Assembly (NCBI RefSeq): GCF_036346295.1
Contig: NZ_CP107819.1
Location: forward strand, 7,502,001-7,566,000
DNA: 64,000 bases
DNA from: Streptomyces sp. NBC_00536
Lineage (GTDB): Bacteria > Actinomycetota > Actinomycetes > Streptomycetales > Streptomycetaceae
Direction: 5' to 3'
Shown here: in pieces, positions 50,865-58,750 of the stretch
How positions within the stretch are numbered: the stretch's first letter is position 1
How the letters are laid out: each line of letters opens with the position of its first letter
Position numbers and translations under genes: made by a program
Notes under the pieces: model-generated
Database searches by the model: none
Seen by the model: only the letters and a program-made list of their open reading frames with translations
Told to the model about the DNA's origin: nothing

Positions 50865-52295
50865 CTAGGCCGGTACGCCGTCTTTGTCCCCGGGGGTCTG
50901 TCCGGGCATCGGGGCGGACCGTGCGTCGTCGCGCCCGCCGCCGTCCCGGGCCTCGCCGTCCCCGGCCCCGCCGTGTCCGGACTCGCCGTCCCCGGCCCCG
51001 CCGTGTCCGTCGTCGGTCAGGCTCGCTTCGTCGAACGGCAGCCGCCCCGCGAGGACTTCGGCGGCCCGGCCGTGGTCGAACTCCTTCGTCCACGTCCCGA
51101 TCAGTACGGTCGCCACCGCGTTCCCCGCGAAGTTCGTGAGCGCCCGTGCCTCGCTCATGAACCGGTCGATGCCCACGATCAGGCCGACGCCGTCGACGAG
51201 TTCGGGCCGGTGCGACTGGAGGCCGCCGGCCAGCGTGGCCAGGCCCGCGCCGGTCACCCCAGCGGCGCCCTTCGAAGCGATGATCATGAACAGCAGCAGC
51301 GAGATCTGCTCGCCCAGCGCCAGCGGCTTGCCCATCGCCTCGGCGATGAAGAGCGAGGACATCGTCAGGTAGATCGCGGTGCCGTCCAGGTTGAAGGAGT
51401 AGCCCGTCGGCACCGTGATCCCGACCACCGGCCGGGACACGCCCAGGTGCTCCATCTTCGCGATCAGCCGCGGCAGCGCCGACTCGGAGGAGGAGGTGGA
51501 CAGGATCAGCAGGAACTCGCGCCCCAGGTAGCGCAGCAGCGCGAAGACGTTGACGCCCGTACACACCCGCAGCAGGGTGCCCAGGACCACGATCACGAAG
51601 AGCAGGCAGGTCGTGTAGAACCCGATCATGATGACCGCGAGGGACTTCAGCGCGTCGATGCCGGTCGCGCCGACCACCGCCGCCATCGCCCCGAACGCGC
51701 CCACCGGCGCCGCCCACATGATCATCGCGAGCACCCGGAAGACCAGCTTCTGTACGTGCCCGATCCCGCGCAGCACGGGCTCGCCCGCCGTCCCCAGGGC
51801 CTGCAGGGCGAACCCGCACAGCAGCGCCACCAGCAGCGTCTGGAGCACCTCGCCGCCGGTGAAGGCCGACACCAGCGTCTTCGGGATGATCCCGAGCAGG
51901 AAGTCCGCGGTGCTCTGCGCCCCGCCCGCCTTCGCCTGGGCCTCGCCCGCGCCCCGCACCGCCTCGGTCAGGTGCAGTCCGCTGCCCGGCTCCAGCAGAT
52001 TGCCCACGAGCAGCCCGATGGCGAGCGCGACCGTGGACATCACCATGAAGTAGCCGAGCGCCAGCCCGCCCACCGCACCCACCTTGGCGGCCTTGCGCAC
52101 CGAACCGACGCCCAGCACGATCGTGCAGAAGATGATGGGCGAGATCATCATTTTGATGAGGTTCACGAAGCCCGTGCCCAGGGGCTTCAGCTCGACGGCC
52201 GTACCGGGCGCGGCCAGGCCCGTCGCGATGCCGAGCAGCACCGCGATGATCACCGCGATGTAGAGATAGTGGGTCTTGTCGCGCTTGGCGGCCAC
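50865..52295 (-). CDS. dctA: DctA-type C4-dicarboxylate:cation symporter
   Basis: A 476-residue DAACS-family transporter. Landmarks are the serine-rich re-entrant loop LILSTSSSESALPRL, YSFNLDGTAIYLTM and the late NFAGNAVATVLIGTWT. It imports succinate, fumarate or malate with Na+ or H+. GTG 52295 has TCAGGAGGC upstream. The C-terminal tail is an odd Gly/Asp/His repeat (GHGGAGDGE twice) encoded by direct DNA repeats. It diverges from a CitA/DcuS-like sensor kinase and its response regulator, which almost certainly regulate it. Confidence 0.92.
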   Translation of the reverse strand: MAAKRDKTHYLYIAVIIAVLLGIATGLAAPGTAVELKPLGTGFVNLIKMMISPIIFCTIVLGVGSVRKAAKVGAVGGLALGYFMVMSTVALAIGLLVGNLLEPGSGLHLTEAVRGAGEAQAKAGGAQSTADFLLGIIPKTLVSAFTGGEVLQTLLVALLCGFALQALGTAGEPVLRGIGHVQKLVFRVLAMIMWAAPVGAFGAMAAVVGATGIDALKSLAVIMIGFYTTCLLFVIVVLGTLLRVCTGVNVFALLRYLGREFLLILSTSSSESALPRLIAKMEHLGVSRPVVGITVPTGYSFNLDGTAIYLTMSSLFIAEAMGKPLALGEQISLLLFMIIASKGAAGVTGAGLATLAGGLQSHRPELVDGVGLIVGIDRFMSEARALTNFAGNAVATVLIGTWTKEFDHGRAAEVLAGRLPFDEASLTDDGHGGAGDGESGHGGAGDGEARDGGGRDDARSAPMPGQTPGDKDGVPA

Positions 52296-52400
52296 GTCGC
52301 CTCCTGAAGATGAATACGTCCCGCGCCGACCATGGCCCACCCTGTGACCCCGGTCACCCTTGCGTTCATTGAGTTCACGGCCGGGTGCACACTGAGCGTC

Positions 52401-53984
52401 ATGTTCCGTTTCCCCCGTCCGCGCAGCCTCGCGGGCCAGCTCTTCGCCATGCAGGTGGTGCTGGTCGCCGTGGTCGTCGCGGGATGCGCGGTCTTCGCCT
52501 ACGCCACCGCGCGCCGTCAGGCCGAGGACGCGGCCGGCCGCCAGGCGGGCGCCGCGGCCCGGGCGGTGGCCGACTCGCCCTCCGTCCGGGAGGCGGTCGG
52601 CGGACCCGACCCCTCCGCCGCGCTCCAGCCCTACGCGGAGCGGGTGCGCAGCGACACCGGCGTGGACTTCGTGACGATCATGGCCCCGGACGGCCGCCGC
52701 TGGACCCACCCCGACCCGCGCCGGATCGGCGAGCGCTTCCTCGGGAACACCGCCCCCGCGCTGCGCGGCGAGACCTTCAGCGAGACCTACACCGGCACCC
52801 TCGGCCCCTCGATCCGGGTGGTCACCCCGGTCACCGACCACGGCCGGGTGACCGCCCTGGTCAGCGCCGGGATCACGGTCCGCGCCATCAGCGACCGGCT
52901 CGGCGGGCAGCTGGCCGCGCTGCTCTGGGTCGCGGCGGGCGCGCTCGCGCTCGGCGGCGCGGGAACGTACGTCGTCAACGCCCGGCTGCGCCGGCACACC
53001 CACGGGATGAACGCGGCCGAACTGAGCCGGATGCACGACTACCACCAGGCGGCGCTGCACGCCGTCCGCGAGGGCCTGCTGATGCTCGACGGACAGCGCA
53101 GGGTCACCCTCATCAATGACGCGGGCCGCGAACTGCTCGGCCTGCGCGGAGAGGTGCGCGGCCGGGCCGTGGACGGGCTGGGCCTGCCCGCACCGCTCAC
53201 CGGCGCCCTCCTCGCCGACCGGCCCCGGGTGGACGAGGTGCACCTGAGCGCCGACCGGGTCCTGGTCGTCAACAGCTCACCGGTGGCGGGCGGCGGCCGG
53301 CACGGCACCGTCGTCACCCTGCGCGACCACACCGAACTCCAGTCGCTGACCGGGGAACTGGACCACGAGCGGGGCTTCACCGAGGCACTGCGCTCACAGG
53401 CCCACGAGGCGGCCAACCGGCTGCACACCGTGGTGTCCCTGATCGAACTCGGCCGCGCCGAGGAGGCGGTGGAGTTCGCGACCGCCGAACTGGAGCTGGC
53501 CCAGGCCCTCACCGACGAGGTGGTCACCGCCGTCGGCGAGCCCGTCCTGGTCGCCCTGCTGCTGGGCAAGGCGGCCCAGGCGCACGAACGCGGAGTGGAA
53601 CTCGTGATCACCCCCGACAGCGGGCCGCTGGCCGCGGCCGACGCGGCGCCCCCGGCCCGTGACCTGGTCACGGTGCTGGGCAACCTCATCGACAACGCGG
53701 TGGACGCGCTGACGGGCACCCCGGGCGGACGGGTCCGCGTCACCGTCCGCCCCGGCGAAGGGGAACTGCTGCTGCGGGTGGCCGACAACGGGCCCGGGCT
53801 GCCCGCCGGAGCCGATGTGTTCCGGCGCGGCTGGTCCGGCAAGGGAGCGGGGCGCGGGCTCGGCCTCGCCCTCGTGCGCCAGGCCGCGCACCGGCACGGC
53901 GGCAGCGTGAGCGCCGCCGAAGTGAGCGGCGGGGGCGCGGAGTTCACCGTACGGCTGCCGCTCGCGGCAGGGGCGCGGACATGA
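52401..53984 (+). CDS. CitA/DcuS-family sensor histidine kinase
   Basis: A 527-residue membrane kinase: first span near residues 15-37, a periplasmic single-Cache sensor domain (about 40-165, with TGVDFVTIMAPDGRRWTHPDP), second span near 170-195, a PAS-like segment and the kinase core. The H box is RSQAHEAANRLHTVVSL with phospho-acceptor His335, N box LIDNAVDAL, G boxes DNGPGLP and GRGLGLALV. It senses extracellular dicarboxylates or citrate and drives expression of the divergent dctA. The start at 52401 lies 105 bases from dctA. The stop overlaps the regulator gene (ATGA). Confidence 0.93.
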   Translation: MFRFPRPRSLAGQLFAMQVVLVAVVVAGCAVFAYATARRQAEDAAGRQAGAAARAVADSPSVREAVGGPDPSAALQPYAERVRSDTGVDFVTIMAPDGRRWTHPDPRRIGERFLGNTAPALRGETFSETYTGTLGPSIRVVTPVTDHGRVTALVSAGITVRAISDRLGGQLAALLWVAAGALALGGAGTYVVNARLRRHTHGMNAAELSRMHDYHQAALHAVREGLLMLDGQRRVTLINDAGRELLGLRGEVRGRAVDGLGLPAPLTGALLADRPRVDEVHLSADRVLVVNSSPVAGGGRHGTVVTLRDHTELQSLTGELDHERGFTEALRSQAHEAANRLHTVVSLIELGRAEEAVEFATAELELAQALTDEVVTAVGEPVLVALLLGKAAQAHERGVELVITPDSGPLAAADAAPPARDLVTVLGNLIDNAVDALTGTPGGRVRVTVRPGEGELLLRVADNGPGLPAGADVFRRGWSGKGAGRGLGLALVRQAAHRHGGSVSAAEVSGGGAEFTVRLPLAAGART

Positions 53985-54679
53985 GCGGCGAGGACGTGCG
54001 CGGCGAGGCGCCGCCGGTGCGGGTGCTGGTGGTCGAGGACGACCCCGTCGCCGCCGCCGCGCACGCGCTCTACGTCGGCCGGGTCCCCGGCTTCACCGCC
54101 GTTGCCGCGGTGCACTCCCTCGCGGAGGCGACCCGGGCCCTGGAACGGACCCGGGTCGATCTGCTGCTGCTCGACCTCGGCCTGCCCGACGGCAACGGGC
54201 TCCGCTTCGCCCGCGGACTGCGCGCCGCCGGGCACCCGGTGGACGTGATCGTGGTGACCTCGGCCCGGGACCTCGCGGTGGTCCGGGAGAGCGTCTCGCT
54301 CGGCGTCGTGCAATACGTGCTCAAGCCCTTCGCCTTCCCGACCCTGCGCGAACGGCTGCTGCGCTACGCCGAGTTCCGCGCCGCCGCCGGAGAGGCCGCG
54401 GGCCAGGACGACGTGGACCGGGCACTGGCCGCGCTGCGCCCGCCGCGCCCCGCCGAGCTGCCCAAGGGGCTGAGCGCACCCACCCTGGACCGGCTCGCCG
54501 CGCTGCTGCGGGCGGCGCCCGAGGGGCTGACGGCGGCCGGGGCGGCCGAGGCGGCGGGCACCTCCCGGATCACCGCCCGGCGCTACCTGGAGCACCTCGT
54601 GGACACCGGCCGGGCCGCCCGCGCGCCCCGGTACGGCCAGGTCGGCCGCCCCGAACTGCACTACCGCTGGACGACTTAG
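53981..54679 (+). CDS. DcuR/CitB-family response regulator
   Basis: A 232-residue regulator. The receiver domain holds VVEDDPVAA, phospho-acceptor Asp65 in LLLLDLGLPDG, the VTSARD Thr/Ser site and VLKPF with the conserved Lys. The C-terminal DNA-binding part contains AAEAAGTSRITARRYLEHLVDTGRA, the CitB-type winged helix. It would activate dctA in response to phosphorylation by the overlapping kinase. Length and architecture match the family. Confidence 0.93.
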   Translation: MSGEDVRGEAPPVRVLVVEDDPVAAAAHALYVGRVPGFTAVAAVHSLAEATRALERTRVDLLLLDLGLPDGNGLRFARGLRAAGHPVDVIVVTSARDLAVVRESVSLGVVQYVLKPFAFPTLRERLLRYAEFRAAAGEAAGQDDVDRALAALRPPRPAELPKGLSAPTLDRLAALLRAAPEGLTAAGAAEAAGTSRITARRYLEHLVDTGRAARAPRYGQVGRPELHYRWTT

Positions 54680-54708
54680 GCGTGGTGAAAGCGGCTCCGG
54701 CCGGGTCG

Positions 54709-55545
54709 TCAGACCCGGGCGGGCTCGGTGTCGAAGGTGTAGAACTTCCGGTGGTCGAGCATGTCCGCCGGGGTCACGTCGTTCCACGGCCGCATCACGT
54801 CGTGCAGGTCCACCACGTCCGGGGTGCCCGCGGCGGGCAGGTACGGCGACTGCGGGTGCCTGGCCTGCCACTCGGCCCAGAGCTTGTCGACGTAGGCGTG
54901 GTGCATCCAGAACACCGGGTCGTTGGGGGAGACCCCGGTGCCCATTTGGCCGCCCACCCACACGTGCACGCGGTTGTGCAGGTTGGCCCCGCGCCAGCCC
55001 TCCAGGTTGTTGCGGAAGCCGTTGGAGGCACTGTTCCAGGGGGCCGTGTCGTAGACCGGCAGGGCGAGCACGGAGTCCACCTCGGCCTTCGTCGGCAGCT
55101 CGGTGACGCCGGTGCCGAGCGCGCGGCGCAGGTAATTGCGGCTGTCGACGCGGACGTTGACCGGCCACTTCCCGGCGGCGTAGGCGAAGGGCCCGTCCAG
55201 GACCTGGCCGTCGCGCGCCCGGCCGGTGCCGCCGAGGAAGTCGGCGGCCCACAGCGAGGAGCGGGAGGTGCGGTCGGCCGTCCAGTCCCAGTAGGGGAGG
55301 GTCACGGCCGGGTCGACTCTGCGCAGGGCCGTCTCGAACTCGATGAGGAAGCGGCGGTGCCACGGCAGGAAGGAGGGGGAGCGGTGGCCCACCCGGTCGC
55401 TGCTGTCCGTGTCGGCCATGATGAAGCCGTTGTGGGTGGTGACGAACCGGTCGTAGACGCCGGTGCGCTTGAGTTCCACCAGCGCCGAGGTGAAGGCGCG
55501 CTTCTCGTCGGCGGTCAGGGTCGCCTGGTTCTTGCGCACGGCCAT
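54709..55545 (-). CDS. melC2: Tyrosinase MelC2 (second copy)
   Basis: A 278-residue binuclear copper oxidase. CuA ligands His38, His54, His63 are in the same positions as in the first copy (TTHNGF, GHRSPSFLPWHRRF); CuB ligands lie in NLHNRVHVWVGG and FWMHHAYVD. It lacks a signal peptide and needs MelC1 for export. Sequence differs considerably from the copy at 35.7 kb, so this is not a recent duplication. Its ATG overlaps the MelC1 stop by one base. Confidence 0.94.
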   Translation of the reverse strand: MAVRKNQATLTADEKRAFTSALVELKRTGVYDRFVTTHNGFIMADTDSSDRVGHRSPSFLPWHRRFLIEFETALRRVDPAVTLPYWDWTADRTSRSSLWAADFLGGTGRARDGQVLDGPFAYAAGKWPVNVRVDSRNYLRRALGTGVTELPTKAEVDSVLALPVYDTAPWNSASNGFRNNLEGWRGANLHNRVHVWVGGQMGTGVSPNDPVFWMHHAYVDKLWAEWQARHPQSPYLPAAGTPDVVDLHDVMRPWNDVTPADMLDHRKFYTFDTEPARV

Positions 55546-55934
55546 CACATGCCGCCCATCGGGACGAGGGGGGCGCCCTGGAGTTCGCGCACCGCGGCGC
55601 GGGCCACGGAGGGCAGGTCGGGGAAGGTCTCGTAGTGGTTGACGACGCTGATCCAGCTGGTGTCGGCGTTGCGCATCACGTGCAGTTCGGCGCCGTCTAT
55701 CCGGACCGTCGGGGTCCCGGGGGAGTGGTGGCCGCCGTGGTGGCCGCCGCCCTGGGCGGGGGTTATCTCGATCCGGCGGCCCTGGTAGACCTCGTCGAGG
55801 GCGTCGCCCGTGCGGGGTGTGGGCACGGTCGCGGTGGCGGGGAGGGTGGCCGCGTGCGCGGTGGCGGCGAGGCCGAGGACGGTGAGTGCGCCGGCGGTGG
55901 TCCCGAGGGCCCGTCGGCGGGTGATCTGGTTCAT
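55545..55934 (-). CDS. melC1: Tyrosinase cofactor MelC1 (second copy)
   Basis: A 129-residue Tat-exported copper chaperone with signal [24 protein letters not shown] and the family block [15 protein letters not shown]...[27 protein letters not shown]. It holds a His-rich insert ([12 protein letters not shown]) before the conserved segment, likely metal-binding and longer than in the other copy. It is translationally coupled to the tyrosinase gene. The start codon at 55934 has only a weak ribosome binding site. Confidence 0.92.
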   Translation of the reverse strand: MNQITRRRALGTTAGALTVLGLAATAHAATLPATATVPTPRTGDALDEVYQGRRIEITPAQGGGHHGGHHSPGTPTVRIDGAELHVMRNADTSWISVVNHYETFPDLPSVARAAVRELQGAPLVPMGGM

Positions 55935-56027
55935 GGGACGAAGGATGTTCACCGCGGTGCGGGCCGCCCAACCAGTGGGCCTGGAACAGGACATCTGCGG
56001 ATAAGTTGTGTGGAAAACCAGATCGGT

Positions 56028-56072
56028 GATCTTCCCGTCCGAACCGTCTCCAGTGGCCCGAACGGGAAGATC
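56028..56072. promoter_or_regulatory. 11-bp inverted repeat in the melC/gad intergenic region
   Basis: GATCTTCCCGT and ACGGGAAGATC are exact reverse complements with a 23-base loop that itself contains CGAAC. It lies between the divergent melC1 and glutamate decarboxylase genes and could be a hairpin or a dimer binding site. The rest of 55935-56236 shows no gene. Confidence 0.4.
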
Positions 56073-56223
56073 GCCTGTTGAGACGATATGCGACCGCAAG
56101 ATCTCCTGGCATATGTGACGACTATGTGAAGGGTCACACTGCGGAGTCGACCGGAAGCGGTGGGTCGACCTGACCTTCCGGATCCGCCCCGCCGACGTCC
56201 CGCCGGTACGGGGCAGCGCGACC

Positions 56224-56230
56224 TTATAGT
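56224..56230 (+). promoter_or_regulatory. TTATAGT -10 element, probable leaderless glutamate decarboxylase promoter
   Basis: An excellent -10 hexamer TATAGT ends 6 bases before the ATG at 56237. No ribosome binding site is visible, so transcription would begin at or next to the start codon. No clear -35 is seen. Confidence 0.5.
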
Positions 56231-56236
56231 CCCGAT

Positions 56237-57664
56237 ATGGCACTTCACGAGATGAAGGACGTACCCTCCGGAGCCGCCCGCACGGGGGACGGCCGCCCGG
56301 ACATCGGCACAGACTTCGCCACCGACGTGTTCGCGTCCCCGCTCAGCGGCCAGGTACTGCCCAAGTACCGGATGCCGGAGGAGCACTCGCCCACCGAGGT
56401 CGTCTACTCCCTGCTCCACAACGAACTGCTGCTCGACGGCAACGCGGCCCAGAACCTGGCCACCTTCTGCACCACCTGGTCGGACGACGGCGCCCGCCGT
56501 CTGATGAGCGAGTGCATCGACAAGAACATGATCGACAAGGACGAGTACCCGCAGACCGCCGAGATCGAGGCGCGCTGCGTCAACATCCTCGCCGACCTGT
56601 GGAACGCCCCGCCCGGCGGCGCCGCGACCGGCTGCTCCACCACCGGCTCCAGCGAGGCCGCGATGCTCGGCGGGCTCGCCCTCAAATGGCGCTGGCGCGC
56701 CCGCCGCCGCGCCGAGGGCAAGCCGGCCGACCGCCCCAACCTGGTCTGCGGACCGGTGCAGATCTGCTGGGAGAAGTTCGCCCGCTACTTCGACGTGGAA
56801 CTGCGCCAGGTGCCGCTGGAGCCCGGCGCCACCGGCCTGCTCCCCCATCAGCTCGCCACGTACGTCGACGAGAACACCATCGGGGTCGTCGCGATCCTCG
56901 GCGTCACCTACACCTGCGACTACGAGCCGGTCGCCGAGATCGCCGCCGCCCTCGACCGGATCCAGGCCGAACACGGCTGGGATGTCCCCGTCCACGTGGA
57001 CGCGGCCAGCGGCGGCTTCGTCGCCCCCTTCCTGCACCCCGACGTGGTCTGGGACTTCCGCCTCACCCGGGTGGCCTCCGTCAACACCTCCGGCCACAAG
57101 TACGGGCTCGCGCCGCTGGGCGTCGGCTGGATCGTCTGGCGCACCGCCGACCTGCTGCCCGAGGAACTCGTCTTCAAGGTGGACTACCTCGGCGGCAACA
57201 TGCCCACCTTCGCCCTCAACTTCTCCCGCCCCGGCGGCGAGATCATCGCCCAGTACTACCTGTTCCTGCGCCTGGGCCGGGGCGGCTACCGGCGCGTCCA
57301 GCAGGCCTGCGCCGACACCGCGGGCTACCTGGCCGGCGAGATCCGCGCCATGGGCCCCTTCACCCTCCTGTACGACGGCCAAGGCGGCCTCCCCGCCGTC
57401 TGCTACGCCCTCACCGACCCCGGATCCGCCGGCTTCACCCTCTACGACCTCTCCGACCGGCTGCGGATGCGCGGCTGGCAGGTGCCCTCCTATCCGCTGC
57501 CCGCCGACCGGGGCGAGACGGTCGTCCAGCGCGTCCTGATCCGGCACGGGGTGACCCGCGATCAGATCGCCCTGCTGGTCGGCGACCTGCGCAGGGCCGT
57601 GGACCACCTGACGAAGGCACCCCCGACCGCCGTGGCCGCCCCGCAGCCGGGCTTCCACCACTGA
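56237..57664 (+). CDS. gadB: Glutamate decarboxylase
   Basis: A 475-residue PLP enzyme that converts glutamate to GABA while consuming a proton. The N-terminus (EMKDVPSG...[37 protein letters not shown]), [35 protein letters not shown] and the PLP-Lys288 in [13 protein letters not shown] are diagnostic. The chain ends in GFHH, the C-terminal His plug used for pH-dependent closure in acid-tolerance decarboxylases. No GABA antiporter gene is adjacent. Confidence 0.95.
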   Translation: MALHEMKDVPSGAARTGDGRPDIGTDFATDVFASPLSGQVLPKYRMPEEHSPTEVVYSLLHNELLLDGNAAQNLATFCTTWSDDGARRLMSECIDKNMIDKDEYPQTAEIEARCVNILADLWNAPPGGAATGCSTTGSSEAAMLGGLALKWRWRARRRAEGKPADRPNLVCGPVQICWEKFARYFDVELRQVPLEPGATGLLPHQLATYVDENTIGVVAILGVTYTCDYEPVAEIAAALDRIQAEHGWDVPVHVDAASGGFVAPFLHPDVVWDFRLTRVASVNTSGHKYGLAPLGVGWIVWRTADLLPEELVFKVDYLGGNMPTFALNFSRPGGEIIAQYYLFLRLGRGGYRRVQQACADTAGYLAGEIRAMGPFTLLYDGQGGLPAVCYALTDPGSAGFTLYDLSDRLRMRGWQVPSYPLPADRGETVVQRVLIRHGVTRDQIALLVGDLRRAVDHLTKAPPTAVAAPQPGFHH

Positions 57665-57766
57665 AGCGTGTCATCAGTGGCGTCCGCCGCCGCGCACGGA
57701 TGAACTTGGCCGCCGCCCGGCGCGGGCTGCCCCGGTGCCGGGGGCGGCGGACGGACCGTGGGAGGC

Positions 57767-58711
57767 ATGACCCGACTCCGCGTGCCCCGCATCCGCGTGC
57801 CCCGACTCCGTGCGACCGCGCTCGCCGCGCTCGCCGCCGCCCTCGTGCTGCCCGGTCCGGCGGCGGCCCCGGCCCTGGCGGGCGGCGGGCCCGGGCCCGG
57901 GTCGCCCGGACCCAGGTCCGCCACGCTCCGGGGCATCACCCCGCGGGTGCTGCCCGACCACGGACCGCCGGGCCGGGCCCCCGAGGTGTTCCGGGGCGAG
58001 GGCTTCGACGCGTGCGCGGCGCCCTCGGTCGCGGCCATGCGGGCCTGGTGGGACCACTCGCCGTACGGGGCCGTCGGCATCTACACCAGTGGCGGCCAGC
58101 GGCACTGTGCCCAGCCGCGGCTCACGGCCGACTGGGTCCGCCGGGTCCAGGCCATGGGCTGGCGGCTGGTCCCGGTCCACATCGGACGCCAGGCGCCCTG
58201 CACGTCGTACGCCCACAAGCCGAGCAGGATCGATCCGGCACGGGCGGTCGAACAGGGCCGCGCCGAAGCCGACGAAGCGCTCGCCGGACTCCGGGCGCTG
58301 GGCCTCGGCGGCGGCACCCCCGTGTACCTGGACATCGAGGCCTACCACTCCGGCGACCCGCGGTGCGCGCAGGCCGTGGTCGACTTCGCCAGCGGCTGGA
58401 CCCAGCGCCTGCACCGGGCCGGGCACCGCGCGGGCTACTACTCCAGCCTCGGCTCCGGCCTCGCCGACCTGGCCGCCGCGGCCCGGGCGGGCACCTCGCC
58501 GCTGCCGGACGCGGTCTGGTACGCCCGCTGGGACCAGCGGGCGGACACGGCGGACAGCGGCGCCCTGGCCGCCGGGCTGTGGCAGGGCCACCGGCGGATC
58601 CACCAGTACCGCGGCAACGTACGGGAGACCCACGGCGGGGTGACCCTCACCATCGACCGCAACCTGATCGACGCCCCGGTCGCCACCCCCGCGGCGCGCT
58701 CCGGCGGCTGA
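57767..58711 (+). CDS. Secreted DUF1906 (Rv2525c-like glycoside hydrolase-fold) protein
   Basis: A 314-residue exported protein: signal peptide (ATALAALAAALVLPGPAAAPALA), then a TIM-barrel domain resembling DUF1906 proteins, which have a glycoside-hydrolase-like fold. GEGFDACAAPSVAAMRAW, YGAVGIYTSGGQRHCAQPRLTADWV, VYLDIEAYHSGD and IDRNLIDAP are its key segments, with conserved acids in strand ends. Likely acts on or binds cell wall glycan. The ATG at 57767 is close to a GGGAGG ribosome binding site; GTG 57758 is an alternative. Confidence 0.85.
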   Translation: MTRLRVPRIRVPRLRATALAALAAALVLPGPAAAPALAGGGPGPGSPGPRSATLRGITPRVLPDHGPPGRAPEVFRGEGFDACAAPSVAAMRAWWDHSPYGAVGIYTSGGQRHCAQPRLTADWVRRVQAMGWRLVPVHIGRQAPCTSYAHKPSRIDPARAVEQGRAEADEALAGLRALGLGGGTPVYLDIEAYHSGDPRCAQAVVDFASGWTQRLHRAGHRAGYYSSLGSGLADLAAAARAGTSPLPDAVWYARWDQRADTADSGALAAGLWQGHRRIHQYRGNVRETHGGVTLTIDRNLIDAPVATPAARSGG

Positions 58712-58750
58712 CCCGCGGTCTGCCTGGTTCGCAGCGGGGGCTCCGGCCGC

